A DNA stretch of 64,000 nt from Anodontia alba (GCA_964016985.1 OZ024823.1:35445687-35509686), one strand, 5' to 3'; counted from the stretch's first letter, positions 1 to 10,219 are shown. Numbers and translations: made by a program. The notes: a model not told the origin generated them from the letters alone.

Positions 1-100
1 GTTACAAAATGGCAAGCAGCAAAGACCCATGGCAGCATACCTGTCATGCCGTCTGATCTGGTCCTTCAGTTTCCACCTATCATTAATAATGTGTATGTGT

Positions 101-148
101 GGGTGGTTGGTTGGTGGGGTAGGGGGGGGTGGTGGAAGAGGGGGGAAG
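101..148. repeat. G-rich low-complexity tract
   Basis: GGT and G-run repeats including a run of eight G and one of six G. It is capable in principle of G-quadruplex formation on the plus strand. Confidence 0.7.
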
Positions 149-400
149 GTACCTGATTTCTGAATAAATAAAGCATTTGTGTTTATTGATTTGTTTAAGT
201 CCTCAGAAATAATTTATGAAACCTTTTTGTTTATTGAACTGCCCACTGCTTAGAGGACAGAGCCTAAGTACGGGCAGGCACATTAGAGAAGTTCCACATT
301 TTGAAACTTAAACACTCACCTGCTGAGTATCAGTAATAACAGACAACATTTAAAAACAATTTTCACAGAAATAAGATATTTCATTCAAATTGTCAAAAGG
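148..400. repeat. Dispersed repeat R, copy 1
   Basis: Shares an ordered series of matches with 10220-10445: CTGAATA, TTTGTTTAA, CTCAGA, ATAAT, ACTGCCCA, GCCTAAGT, GATGTTCCA-like, CAGACAA, then ACAGAAATAAGA. Divergence is high. Class unknown; no inverted termini seen. Confidence 0.45.
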
Positions 401-619
401 TTGAAAATCATTTTCTCAAAAAGTATTCGAGACTACTGTTTGAAGCATATACATGTAGTGTACAATCAGAATAGCAAGTTCCTTCAGTTACCATCAAAAT
501 TTTATCGCACCCCATCCCCCACTCCAGCCCCAAGGCTAAGTGCACTTGCCCCTATGCTATATATACATGTACGTCTAAAATCATCTGTTGGACTCCTCCT
601 ACACTGGATTTGAAGTCCT
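401..619. other. No feature recognised
   Basis: A 70-codon open frame occupies most of it, but no family resemblance or splice context supports it. Confidence 0.5.
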
Positions 620-862
620 GGGCCCAGTTGTTCAAAGCTAATGACATCGTTAGTTAACGATTCGTTAAAATTTAAATCGAGTGATACGCAAATATGCTGA
701 AATTTTTTGCTGAAAAATGTGAGTAGCTTTTGCAGTGCAAAAGCTACTCACATTTTTTCAGCAAAAAATATCAGAATATTGTATATTGAATCCACTAAAA
801 TAGTTAATGAAATGACCCTTAACGAGCTCGTTAAGCTAACGATGCTTTGAACAACTGGGCCC
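620..862. mobile_element. MITE family A, copy 1
   Basis: Perfect 19-bp inverted termini (GGGCCCAGTTGTTCAAAGC and its complement). Inside are GTTAGTTAACGATTCGTTAA on one arm, GTTAATGAAATGACCCTTAA on the other, and a central hairpin made of GCTGAAAAATGTGAGTAGC, TTTTGCA and its complement. The whole element folds on itself. The family TSD is unclear. Confidence 0.9.
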
Positions 863-939
863 AGAGCTTTACTGACTCTGCTATCCAGCCTCTACAACTT
901 ACAAGCTCCTAATAAAACTTTTAGCTATTAAAATATCTG

Positions 940-1540
940 TGCTGTATCAAAAAAAAATGTATAGATTATATAAAAATGACTCAATAATAAAATAAAACTT
1001 TTAGCTTAATATCTGTGCTGTATCCAAAAAAAATGTATTGTTATATAAAAATGACTTACAAAAATGTATAGATTATGTAAAAAAATGACCATAAGTGATA
1101 AAAAAATGTATAGCTTATATAGAAAAATGACCATGAATGGTCTTAAAAAAATCTAAATGTTTTTTGTTTTTTTTCTACATAATCTATTTATGGTAAAAAA
1201 TGACAATAAATGATAATTTTTATGCCCCCACCATTTGATGAATGGTGGAAGAACATATCTGTCCTTCTCCATCCCCATCCAGCGTTAGCAATTTGCATTT
1301 AAGTTTTTCAGGTGTGGGCATCCGTGTCCTTTGGATGCATTTCTAGTTCTGTATAATTATAATCTATACATGACCATAAATGCTGTCACAAAAATGTACA
1401 GACCATTTATGGTCATTTTTCTGTATAGTCTATACAGTTGTGCGCATTTACAGTCATTTTTTATATAGTCTATATGTTTTTGTAAGTCATTTTTTCTGTA
1501 TAATCAATACATTTTATTTGAATGCATTTTGGGGGTCCAT
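940..1540. repeat. Family Q repeat cluster
   Basis: Repeated blocks of AAAAATGTATAGATTATAT and AAAAATGACCATAA in direct orientation (948-1240), then the complement (GGTCATTTTTCTGTATAGTC) at 1410-1510, so the two halves form a large imperfect palindrome. The right edge TTTATATCCAAAACTGC also occurs at 45400. Confidence 0.6.
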
Positions 1541-1562
1541 CTTTCAACCATTTTATATCCAA

Positions 1563-1740
1563 AACTGCTCTGTAATGAACTGTCATATGGGCCACGCCAT
1601 GCGAAAGCTTATCTTTAGGCATATGCGGAAAGTAAAGGCCCAGATCTGCCTGCACATGCATGCAGTCTGATCAGGGCCTTTGCTGTCTGATACCGGAATC
1701 AGTGGACACTATTAAATGTATCAATGGAGAGCAAATGCCC
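1563..1740. mobile_element. Family L element, copy 1
   Basis: Begins TGTCATATGGGCCACGCCAT and contains CAGATCTGCCTGCACATGCA plus GTCTGATCAGGGCCTTTGCT. The same blocks recur near 17580, 27300, 45000, 55800, 58900 and 59650. Confidence 0.55.
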
Positions 1741-1856
1741 AGATGCGGCCTATATAAAGACAGCTCCTGTGTATTGAAGAAAAAACAAGAGGGCCCAGAG
1801 AGACAGCACAGAATGCACAGATTGATCTGAGTCTTTGCTGTATTGTGCATGATATA
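1741..1856. other. Short unassigned interval
   Basis: Contains ACAAGAGGGCCCAGAGAGAC, reminiscent of the terminal ACAAG plus GGGCC of the Helentron-like group, but with no further matching sequence. Confidence 0.3.
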
Positions 1857-2033
1857 TCATAGCTCCAGATAAGAGGGGGTAGCAGGAAACTGTTTTTTAT
1901 TTCTCCATTAAAACTTATGTTGTTGGTACTTATTAGAAGCGCCTAATGAGTACCAACAGCATAGGTTTTCAGGAAGACATAAGAAAAATATTAATAATTT
2001 TTGGTTGAAAAAAGGGCCTTATCTGGAGCTGTG
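1857..2033. mobile_element. MITE family G, copy 1
   Basis: Ends CATAGCTCCAGATAAG and CTTATCTGGAGCTGTG. The core hairpin is TTGGTACTTATTAGAAGCGC facing CTAATGAGTACCAACA, flanked by TTTCTCC and CAGGAAGACATAAGAAAAAT. Confidence 0.85.
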
Positions 2034-2210
2034 ATATGTTTAAGTTATATTTTCTATTGTTGAACCAACATTCCAATTTTGATTCTTTTATGCAGGGCAA
2101 ACTTTATAGATTTTATTGTAATAATCAGTCTTTGTGGTTTTCTTGTAAACAATTGATTTATAATGATTTATAATGTTATGCATGAAAATGCAGTTTATAC
2201 ATCATCCTCA

Positions 2211-2285
2211 GTAACCCAGGTGTGACCCATTATGTTACACTTGGTGAGGAATGAAGTGTAACGTAATGGGTCAAACCTGGGTTAC
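2211..2285. repeat. 75-bp hairpin
   Basis: GTAACCCAGGTGTGACCCAT faces ATGGGTCAAACCTGGGTTAC. The arms are about 30 bp with few mismatches and a 15-nt loop. It occurs only in the first block of the triplicated segment, so it is an insertion or a small MITE. Confidence 0.7.
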
Positions 2286-2458
2286 CAAGAATGTTTATAC
2301 ATATAAATTTGTGATTTTTAATTGAAACTGAACTAGATAATGCTTACATATTATATTAGTATATGAGATCATAGGAATTATGCCAATGCAATTCTGCAAA
2401 TATGAGGAAATCAGATCAGCATGTATACAAATTGGAATCTTAGTATTTTTGTTAGACT

Positions 2459-2670
2459 AATGGATACACCTTCAAGGGAGGCAACTTTGTCAAAAGTTTT
2501 GGCTCCCTTCTGAAAAAGGGTCTACTCTAAAAGGAAAGACTTTGCTCCCCATGGGAGCAAATTCTTTCTTTTTAGAGTAGAGCCCTTTTCAGAAGGGGAT
2601 TGTTCTTGAAGGCAAACTAGAAATCACAAAAGTTGTCAGAAAATCTACCTTGTGTATCCAGTCCCCTTGA
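2459..2670. mobile_element. MITE family K, copy 1
   Basis: Outer ends TGGATACACCTTCAAGGGAG and GTGTATCCAGTCCCCTTGA. The core is a hairpin of GGGTCTACTCTAAAAGGAAA and CCCATGGGAGCAAATTCTTT with complements. First member of the triplicated block. Confidence 0.85.
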
Positions 2671-2841
2671 AGACCCAGTAATCATGTGTTTGTTTTAAAC
2701 AATTGATTTATAATGTTGTCCATGAAAATGGTGTTTATACATATAAATTTGTGATTTTTAACTGAAAAAAAGAGCATAAATAATGCTTAAATATATATTA
2801 AAATACCTTAGTATTTATGCCAATGCAGTTCTGAAAATATG

Positions 2842-3108
2842 TTTGTTTTGTTTCGTTTGTTTTGAGGTGTTAAGGCCCAGTCAACCCACTGGGGTCATGT
2901 CAAGTGCGGTCAGTTTTACTGGGCAGGCTTAGTCCTCTAAGTGGTTAAACAGTATTGTGCATATTCTTTCCCCAGAAGCTGACAACTGCCCTTCTTGAAT
3001 CAGTGGAAGGGAGAGAATGACTGTAGAAAATATTTCATAATCGATCTCCATGAACCCACAACCTCCTGATCACCAGCTGGACGTACATCCAACTGAGCCA
3101 CCGAGGAC
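2842..3108 (-). mobile_element. tRNA-derived SINE, family I, copy 1
   Basis: On the minus strand the head reads CCTCGGTGGCTCAGTTGGAT, an excellent RNA polymerase III A box (TGGCTCAGTTGG), followed about 35 bp later by GGTTGTGGGTTCATGG, a degenerate B box. A conserved body includes CCACTGATTCAAGAAGGGCA, then ATGACCCCAGTGGGTTGACT and an (AAAC)-like tail (2843-2866 on the plus strand). Nearly full length. Confidence 0.85.
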
Positions 3109-3164
3109 AGGAGAAAATCAAATCGAAATGTATGCAAATTGTAACTTTATTATTCTGATAAAAA

Positions 3165-3405
3165 TGAATGACTACATTTTCAGGGGAGGCAACTCTGTCA
3201 AAATGCTTTTGCCACCTTTCTGAAAAAGGGTCTACTCTAAAAAGAAAGAATTTGCTCCATTTGGGAGCAAATTCTTTCCTTTTAGAGTGGATAACAGTTT
3301 AGAAGGTGATAATTTTTCCAGATAGCAAACCAGAAATCACAAAAGTTTTCTCCTTTGTCAGAAGTGGCAGAAAATCTATTGAGTAGACTGAAAAGATGTC
3401 CCCAT
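3165..3405. mobile_element. MITE family K, copy 2
   Basis: Has TTTTCAGGGGAGGCAACTCT, the TCTACTCTAAAAAGAAAGAA hairpin arm and its complement, and AAAATCTATTGAGTAGACTG at the right. The right end has lost most of the TCCCCTTAA terminus. Confidence 0.8.
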
Positions 3406-3447
3406 TAGGATTTTCAGTGTTGCACATGAAAACGCAGTTTATACATC

Positions 3448-3636
3448 ATAGCTCTTGATAAGGCGAATTTTCAACCAAAAAGTATCTATATTTTTCTTAT
3501 TTATTGACAAAAACATATGTTGCGGGTACTCATTAGAAGCATCTTGCTGAGGCGCTCCTAATGAGTACCCACAACATATATTTTCGGCAAGACATAAGAA
3601 AAATATTAACCTGCTACCCACTTTTATTTAGACCTT
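3448..3636. mobile_element. MITE family G, copy 2
   Basis: Starts CATAGCTCTTGATAAGGCG. The core hairpin carries TTGCGGGTACTCATTAGAAG and its complement with GAGGCGCTCC in the loop region. The right terminus is degraded. It sits inside block three of the triplicated segment. Confidence 0.8.
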
Positions 3637-3794
3637 TGTACATATAAATTTCTGAGTTTTAATTGGAACAGCCTAAATAATGCTTATATATATATATATT
3701 AAAATATGAGATCATAGGAATTATGCCAATACAATTATAAAAATATAAGAAATCAGATTGGCATGTATCCAAATTGGAATTTTATTATTTTTGT

Positions 3795-3913
3795 TTAAGG
3801 GGAATGTATACACTGGAAGGTGAGGCAGCTCTACTGAAGTGTTTTTTGCCTCCCTTCTGAAAAAGGTGGTTTCTCTAAAAGAAAATCTGTCAAGAGCAGC
3901 CAGCCCCCTTAAA
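3795..3913. mobile_element. MITE family K, copy 3 (internally deleted)
   Basis: Both ends are present (TTAAGGGGAATGTATACACT and AGCCCCCTTAAA), but the central hairpin is missing apart from GGTGGTTTCTCTAAAAGAAA. About 119 bp versus about 220 for the family. Confidence 0.7.
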
Positions 3914-3968
3914 TTTTCCATCAAGTATGTCCTTTTATCTAGATATGTTTTTTTTTTCAAGAATGTCT

Positions 3969-5623
3969 TTAGCTCACCTGAGCAAATGCTCAGGGTGAGC
4001 TATTGTGATCACCTGCTGTCCGTTGTCCGTCTTCGTCTGTCGTCCCTTGTCAACAATCAGTTTGTTAACACTCTTGAGATCACAGTTTTATCCAGTCTTA
4101 ATGAAACTTGCTCAGAATGTTTGCCCGTATGAAATCTAGGTCAGGTTTGAAACTGGGTCACTTGGGGTCAAAAACTAGGTCACCAGGTCAAATAGAAGGA
4201 AAATCTTGTGAACACTCTTGTTTGAATTAATCATCATGAACCTTGTTCAAAATGTTTGTGTTGATGATTTCTAGGTCAGATTTGAAACTGGGTCACTTTG
4301 GGTCAAAAACTAGTTCACCAGGCCTGATCAAAGGAAAATCTTTTTGACACTCCAGAGGTCACATTTTTAAGTAATCATCATGAATATTGCTCAAAATGTT
4401 TGTCTTGATGATTACTAGGTCAAGTTTGAAACTAGGTCACTTGGGTTAAAAACTAGGTCACCAGGCCAAATCAAAGGAAAACCTTGTTAACACTCTAGAG
4501 GTCAATTTCTTAAAGAAATCATCATGAATCTTGCTCAAAATACTTGACTTGATGATTTCTAGGTCCTGTTTGAAACTGGGCCACTTGGGGTCAAAAACTA
4601 GGTCACAAGGCCAACTCAAAGGAAAACATTGTTAACACTCTAGAGGTCAGATGTTGAAGCGTTCATCATGAATCTTGCTCAAAATGTTGTCTTGATGATT
4701 TCTAGGTCAAACTGAAACTGGGTCACTTATGACCTTTATATCACAGTCCTGGGACTTTCCTAATTTTTTTCCATTTAGGTCAGTTTTTCAGAAAGATTGG
4801 TCCTACAGCAGTGATACTTGGCACTTGCATACATTTTAGCATGGCCCCTTGAATGCAGACATCCATATTTGACCTTGACCTATACTTCACAGTCCACTGA
4901 CAGTTAAGTTTTTGTGTTTAGGTCAGTTTCTCAGTAACTGTGGGTCCTACAGCCAGTGATATTTGGCACACTCATACATCATAGCATGACCTCTTGAGTG
5001 CAGTCATCCATATTTGACCTTGACCTTTATTTCATGGTCCATTAGGCATGCTACATTGTCTTGTTGAGGACATAGGCAAAAGAGGCCAAAAATGGTAACA
5101 CTCACTAATGATTTTATTGCCCCTACTTAGGGGCTATGCAAGGTAGGTCAAAGACATGTCAAAAAGAGGTGGTTATGAGCTACTAGCATGGGGTAGTAAA
5201 GAGGCCTCCTGAAAGTAAATCAATATTTTTGAGGGGATAACAGATAGTTTGGAAAATTGACTTATTTGGAGAGCAGATTTGAATGGTTTGTTTATTTATT
5301 AATTTGTTTCTTTGATTCTTAAAATATTTATTTAATTTTGTTTGTGGGTTTTATTTTATTTATTTAAGAGGCTTCTGAAGGGTAATAAATATTTTGAAGG
5401 AATAAAACAGTTTGGAAAATTGATTAATTTGGAGGGTAAATTGGAATGTTTTGTTGTTGTTTTTTTTTATTTTTAACTTTATTTCTTTCATTGTTAAAAT
5501 ATTTATTTATTTTTTTATTTCATGAATCTTAGTCAGAATGTTTGTCTTAATCATTTCCGGGTCAGGTTCTCTAGGTACTATGATACTCAGGTGAGCAATA
5601 CAGGGCTATCATGGCCCACTTGT
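3969..5623 (+). mobile_element. Helentron-like nonautonomous element 6 (HINE/pearl-like)
   Basis: The left end carries the hairpin AGCTCACCTGAGCAAATGCT plus CAGGGTGAGCT. The right end carries an inverted copy ACTCAGGTGAGC (5585-5596), then a hairpin GGGCTATCATGGCCC, then A-CTTG-T. Between them are about five units of about 143 bp (each with AGGTCA...TTGAAACT(G/A)GG(T/C)CACTT and AGGTCACCAGGYC), two longer units with TTTAGGTCAGTTTYTCAG, and a separate duplicated A/T-rich stretch. The order terminal IR, tandem repeats, subterminal IR and 3' hairpin matches Helentron-associated elements such as oyster pearl. Confidence 0.6.
5199..5520. repeat. Internal direct duplication, 2 x about 160 bp
   Basis: GAGGCCTCCTGAAAGTAAAT... 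is repeated as GAGGCTTCTGAAGGGTAATA...; both copies share CAGTTTGGAAAATTGA-type text, then T-rich sequence ending in AAAATATTTATTTA. Confidence 0.65.
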
Positions 5624-5954
5624 TTTAACACTTTCACTGTTTGCCATTTTACTAAGTATTTGTCCAAAAATTTCATACACCAAAGTTTCTGAGAAAATGG
5701 CATGTGCAAATAGTGCATACCCAGATCAGACTGCTCCTTCAGGAGTAGTCTGATCAAGGTCTACACTGTTTGCCATTCTACTAAGTATTTTAAGAAATTT
5801 TCATAAAAAGCAAAATTTAGTGCAGAAATTATAGAATAAAGTGTTTGAAATTTTAGGACATTTACCGTACTCTTGATTTAGATACAGATTTTTACTTTGT
5901 TCATTTTACAAGCTTTCATTTTTAAGCAGAGCAGTGCTTAGCTTTTACCAAGAT

Positions 5955-6168
5955 TTAACACTTGTCCTGCTGAACCCCGATATACCCTGCCTTTGCAAAC
6001 AGTGTAGATCCAGATCAGTTGGCTTCTGAAGAAGCCAACTGATCTGGATGTGCACTCTTTGCCATTAAGTATGTGAATGTATATCAACAAACTGGATCAA
6101 GTAATCAGATTGGCAGAAAATTAGAAGTGGGTGTGGCATCTTAATTTATTCAGCATGACAAGGGTTAA
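5955..6168. mobile_element. MITE family C, copy 1
   Basis: TTAA-bounded: TTAACACTTGTCCTGCTGAA at the left and TTCAGCATGACAAGGGTTAA at the right. Core GTAGATCCAGATCAGTTGGC, TTCTGAAG and complement, then GGATCAAGTAATCAGATTGG. Length about 214 bp. Confidence 0.9.
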
Positions 6169-6474
6169 ATATAAATATGAAATATTTTACAAGTAATGTG
6201 GAAAATTTCCTAAGTTAGCTATATCCATTTTACAAGCATTCATTTTAAGGCAGAGCAGGGCTTTGCTTTTACTGAGACTACAGTAAATTTCTTAAAATTT
6301 CGTACACCAAAGTTTCTGACAAAATGGCATGTGCAAACATTGCAGACTAAGATCAGACTGCTTCTGAAGCACTGTTTGTCATTCTACTAAGTAATTTAAG
6401 ACACAACTTCATTTAAAGCAATTTAAGGGCAGAAAAGTATAGAATAAAGTGTTTGAAATTTTAGAACATTTACC

Positions 6475-6687
6475 TTAACCCTTACCCTGCTGTTCATGAC
6501 AACCTATACCTTTGCAAACAGTGTAGATCCAGATCAGATGGCTTCTGAAGAAGTCATCTGATCTGGATCTAGACTGTTTGTCATTCAGTTTGTGAATTTG
6601 AACAAAAACATTATATGATGTAATCTGATTGGCTGATAGTCAGAAATGGGTATTGCTAAATAAATTATTCAGTAGGATAAGGGTTAA
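6475..6687. mobile_element. MITE family C, copy 2
   Basis: TTAACCCTTACCCTGCTGTT to AGTAGGATAAGGGTTAA. The core hairpin GATCCAGATCAGATGGCTTC has a compensated change on both arms (ATGGCTTC facing GTCATCTG). Confidence 0.88.
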
Positions 6688-6805
6688 TATAGATATAGAA
6701 TATTTTACAAAAGCTGCTGGAAAGTTTCCCAAGTTGGGGACCAGAGATAAGTACTTGAGGACAAGTGCAAAAAGTAGAACCCATGAGTGCTCTGTTACAA
6801 AACTC

Positions 6806-6879
6806 ATAGCTCTAGAAGAGACTTATTATCAGCCAAAAAGTATCTTATTTCTCACCAGAAACAGGAGTTTTAGTACATA
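6806..6879. mobile_element. MITE family G, left fragment
   Basis: CATAGCTCTAGAAGAGACTT, GCCAAAAAGTATCTTATTTC and ACCAGAAACAGGAGTTTTAG are the left arm of G. It stops exactly where C copy 3 begins, and no right arm is found on the far side. Confidence 0.6.
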
Positions 6880-7112
6880 TTAGCCCTAGTACTGCTGAAC
6901 CCAGATATATCCTACCTTTGCAAACAGTGTAGATCCAGATCAGTTGGCTTCTGAAGAAGCCAACTGATCTTCAGAAGCCAACTGATCTGGATCTGCAATG
7001 TTTGCCATGAAGTATGTGAATTTATATCAACAATCTGGATCAAGTTGTTTGTTTGGCTGAAAACTGAAAATGGGCACAGCATGTTAAATTATTCAGCAGG
7101 ACAAGGGCTAAT
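6879..7112. mobile_element. MITE family C, copy 3
   Basis: The terminal TTAA has decayed to TTAG and CTAA. The core arm CTTCTGAAGAAGCCAACTGA is followed by a second TCTTCAGAAGCCAACTGATC, so one arm carries a roughly 20-bp duplication. Confidence 0.85.
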
Positions 7113-7170
7113 TAGAATGCCTTTAAATAGTAAAGTAATTCAAATTATTATCTACAACATGTGGCTATGC

Positions 7171-7448
7171 ATTATGAAAACACGCCTATTCAAATATACT
7201 GAAAATTTTACCATCAAAAAAATGGAAATTTTCAGATAAAAAATTCTGATATTTTTCATATTTCTGCTCAAAACATAGATTGTGTGTACTCGTTAGAACC
7301 GCCTCGATGAGGTGGTTCTAACGAGTACCACAATACATGTTTTTGAGCAAAACTAAGAAAAATAATGTATACCCCTGTAAACCCCAGTTTTACTATATAA
7401 AAGTGGGGTTTAAGGGGGTCAAAATTACATAGGCGTGTTTTCGTGATG
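7171..7448. mobile_element. MITE family B, copy 1
   Basis: Ends ATTATGAAAACACGCCTATT and ATAGGCGTGTTTTCGTGATG. A long central hairpin is built on TGTGTACTCGTTAGAACCGC facing GGTTCTAACGAGTACCACAA. The right arm alone has a second small hairpin, CCCCAGTTTTACTATATAAA then AGTGGGG. Confidence 0.92.
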
Positions 7449-7560
7449 TGAAGAACTTAATTATCTATCAGGATACCCTCTTTTCTAGTGGACAGAGTCT
7501 ACTGTCCTTTCGATATCACTCAGAAAGATGTTTTTTGCTTGGCATCTTATTTTAAATGAC

Positions 7561-7838
7561 ATTACGAAAACACGCCTATACAAATATATATAGAAAATTT
7601 CACTTCCAAGAAATGAAAATTTTCAGATAAAAACTGATATCTTTCACATTTCTGCTCAAAACATAGGTTGTGGGTAATTGTTAAAACCGCCTCGGCGAGG
7701 CAGTTCTAACGAGTACCCACAATCTATGTTTTTGAGCAGAAATAAGAAAAATAATGTATACCCTTGTAAACCCCAGTTTTACTATATAAAAGTGGGGTTT
7801 TAAGGGGGTCAAAATTACATAGGCGTGTTTTTGTGATG
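7561..7838. mobile_element. MITE family B, copy 2
   Basis: Same orientation as copy 1 and only about 110 bp away. Ends ATTACGAAAACACGCCTATA and CATAGGCGTGTTTTTGTGAT; the core has CCGCCTCGGCGAGGCAGTTC at the loop. Length identical to copy 1 (278 bp). Confidence 0.93.
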
Positions 7839-8330
7839 AAATATATTGTTCTGACTGACCATATCTTATCAGAAGCCATTTATCTTTTATGTTTGTGTAC
7901 CCTAATATTAAATTTACCGCAAAAAAAATTGATCTGACCTATGCAATTTCTTTTGTAAAGTGATTTTTTTGTAATTTTTGTCTAAGCAAATATTTTTTTA
8001 CTTTACTGAATTTAAATTATTGATGTTTCACAACAATATTGTGAAAATTTCAGAAAAATTGAACAAGCAGAACTTGTTGAAAATCTGCCTCCAAGTTATC
8101 TACCTTATAGATTTCTGCGTAATTTGCATTCATTTTTACTATGGGGAAAAAGTGAAAATATTTGATTTTTTTAAATAAGAATGATAGAATGAAACTTTTT
8201 GTTAGTTTAGGTAGTTACAATAAATGGTTTTGCATTAAATCATGACAAAAGTTTGCAAATTTACTTCTTCTGTGTAAAGCTTCAAGCAAAAAAACAACTA
8301 TCTGAAAGATTTCGAAAGCTCAGTAGTCCG
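7839..8330. other. AT-rich interval without recognisable feature
   Basis: A 66-codon frame at 7978 is of the quality expected by chance in A/T-rich DNA. No repeat shared with the rest of the window was noticed. Confidence 0.5.
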
Positions 8331-8550
8331 TCATGAAAACACACATATAATTTTTATATAGTAAAACTGGGGTTTACAGGGGTATAAATTATTTTTCTTA
8401 TTTTGCTAAAAAAACATAGATTGTGGGTACTTGTTAGTACCCACAATTTATGTTTTGAGCAGAAATATGAAAATATCAGAATTTTTTATCTGAAAATTTT
8501 CCTTTTTTGGCTGTAAAATTTTCAGTATATTTTAACAGACTTGTTTTCTT
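8331..8550. mobile_element. MITE family B, copy 3 (shortened)
   Basis: Inverted relative to copies 1 and 2. It starts TCATGAAAACACACATATAA and has lost the GACCCCCTTAAACC part, keeping TATATAGTAAAACTGGGGTT. The core loop is reduced to TGTTAGTACCCAC and the right end is degraded to AACAGACTTGTTTTC. Confidence 0.8.
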
Positions 8551-8633
8551 TTTGGTTCAAATGATCGGATTCTGCACTGGTTCCCAAGTATGTCCCAAGC
8601 ACATAAGGAAATACAGAATGTACTTTTCTGAAC

Positions 8634-8856
8634 TTAACACTTACATTCTCAGCACTTACTTACTTTACTTAAATTTTCAGCAGACATTTTAAAATATTTT
8701 TCTTATTTTTCCCAGAAAACAGGTTTTGACATTTCATGCAAATTGTTACAAATGGAGACAATTTGCATGCAGAGTCAAAACCAGTTTTGTTGAAAAGTAA
8801 GAAAAATATCATCAGTTTGTTGTCTGCTGAATTAGCCTAGAAAGTGGAAAAAGTTA
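8634..8856. mobile_element. MITE family F, copy 1
   Basis: TTAA-bounded. Contains TTCAGCAGACATTTTAAAAT, CCCAGAAAACAGGTTTTGAC, then GGAGACAATTTGCATGCAGA and GTTGTCTGCTGAATTAGCC. Confidence 0.8.
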
Positions 8857-9171
8857 AAGCATACCTCTTTCTTTGTATTTTATATCTTTAAGAAGTTCAC
8901 TGTGAATGTAACAAAATACAGATTAAAATATTAAATGAAAATATGGCATTTTGACATTTTTCTCTTCTACATGTAGCTCTTCTGACAGATGACGGATTGA
9001 TGGGGATTTTTTTAACCCTTACCTTAAAGAGATAAGGAAACTTGCAGCAGAGTCCAAACTCTTTTTATATTACTTTTTGTAACCCAATGAATATTTAAGA
9101 AACAAATTTTAATTAGCTTTTAATAATTTAATAACTAATTAAAATTCATATCAAGTGTTCATTAAGTTACA

Positions 9172-9308
9172 TTTTTAAAGAGAAAAATAAGGCTTGACAT
9201 TCCATGTGTATCATCTGCTATGAGATTTCAAGCCTTATTTCCTCTAAAAAAATACTTAAAAAAAAATATTTCAAAATGTCACCTGTTGTGTGTGACTGGC
9301 ACTTTAAG
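9172..9308. mobile_element. MITE family E, copy a (partial)
   Basis: Right half well preserved: AAGGCTTGACATTCCATGTG, TCATCTGC, TTTCAAGCCTTATTTCCTCT and GTGACTGGCACTTTAAGG. The left terminus is not recognisable. Confidence 0.65.
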
Positions 9309-9419
9309 GCTGTTCACTGGATCGAGATGTTTTCTGTTCCAGCATGGAACACAACAATCACTATGAACAATAAGCACTCCAGAAGAGTTGTTATTTTGAG
9401 GTAAAATATCTACCTGGAT

Positions 9420-9600
9420 TTAATGCTTAGCACTCTGGGTAAAATTTTCAACAGACACATTTTTAAATATTTTTCTTAATTTTCCCAGGAAACAGGATTT
9501 GACTGTTCATACAAAATGCCAAATCATGTATTCTGGGAAAAATAAGCTAAATATCAAATTTGTTGTCTGCTGAATTTGCCCATAGAGTGGTAAAGGTAAA
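9420..9600. mobile_element. MITE family F, copy 2
   Basis: TTAATGCTTAGCACTCTGGG at the left and GAATTTGCCCATAGAGTGGT at the right. The central hairpin is shortened, keeping GGATTTGACTGTTCATACAA and CCAAATCATGTATTCTGGGA. Confidence 0.8.
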
Positions 9601-10219
9601 TTAGAATCAGATCCCAACTCGTACTTCATCTGTTGAACTACAGTGTGAGAAAGTGTTACTTTTCAACATGTGTGTCCTAAAAATTATCTGATAAGCCTGC
9701 ACAGCTGCACTGATCTGTCAGGGGCAGATTCAGAGGGGATTTATGGGGTTCGGTCAAACCCCCTTTGACTCAAAATTTCATATTCATGAAAAATTTTGGA
9801 TACATGCGATTAATTTGGAATACCATATCTACCCTAAATATTCACACCCCTGCTCTTTTCCATATACGTCTCTGTAACAAGTCCATTTTACTGGCTGTGA
9901 GTGCAGGTAAAATTGCTGAATAGACAGTGTAGACCCTGATCAGATGCCACGTTCAAATCAAACACATTCTGAAATCATCCTGGACCCCTCCCTGTCAGAC
10001 TTCCCTGATTGCCTGAAGTAACCTTGAATTCTCTCCTAATCAAGGAGCCCGGATGTGCAGGCAGATCTGAGCCTTTGCTGGGTGCACGTCTGAAAGTACA
10101 TAATGAATTGGGGCTCTGTTATCATGGTTAAATCTTCTCTTTAGATTGGAACTGCAGTAACTTGTCTCTAGCTGTGAATGGCTGTGTCTTATTTTGATGA
10201 GAGAGAGAGAGGAGAGACG
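9601..10219. other. Mostly unassigned; L-like fragment
   Basis: 10045-10090 has GTGCAGGCAGATCTGAGCCTTTGCTG-type text of family L, in shorter matching pieces. (GA)n at 10198-10218. The rest shows no recognisable element. Confidence 0.4.

Larger units (their letters stand above)
2142..3913. repeat. Diverged triplicated segment (3 x about 550-700 bp)
   Basis: Three consecutive blocks start near 2145, 2695 and 3415. Each has ATGAAAA(T/C)G(C/G)(A/T)GTTTATACAT, TACATATAAATTT, ATAATGCTTA, ATGCCAATRCARTT and an AAATC...ATGTAT.CAAATTG segment, and each ends in a family K element. Each block later received a different insertion: a hairpin (2211-2285), a SINE (2842-3108) and a G MITE (3448-3636). The duplication therefore predates these three insertions, and K was part of the unit. 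Confidence 0.75.
5627..6735. repeat. Family P composite duplication
   Basis: Three motifs occur twice: ACACCAAAGTTTCTGA...TTTGAAATTTTAG (5680 and 6304), CATTTTACAAGC.TTCATTTT (5909 and 6228), and AATATTTTACAA...GAAA.TTTCC (6180 and 6700). Spacing differs among the pairs because C elements sit at different places. The P core also has GATCAGACTGCT facing AGTAGTCTGATC and ends in CTACACTGTTTGCCATTCTA. Confidence 0.55.

Noticed and set aside
41..76. 36-nt possible exon on the minus strand (W-K-L-K-D-Q-I-R-R-H-D) with a CAG|GTATGC donor
   Set aside because: The acceptor side is an A/C-rich tract ending ATGATAG with little pyrimidine run, and the frame is too short to judge at the window edge.
3969..5623. 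Retrovirus-like or LTR element because of matching ends
   Set aside because: Ends are inverted, not direct, repeats, and no primer site or gag/pol text is visible.
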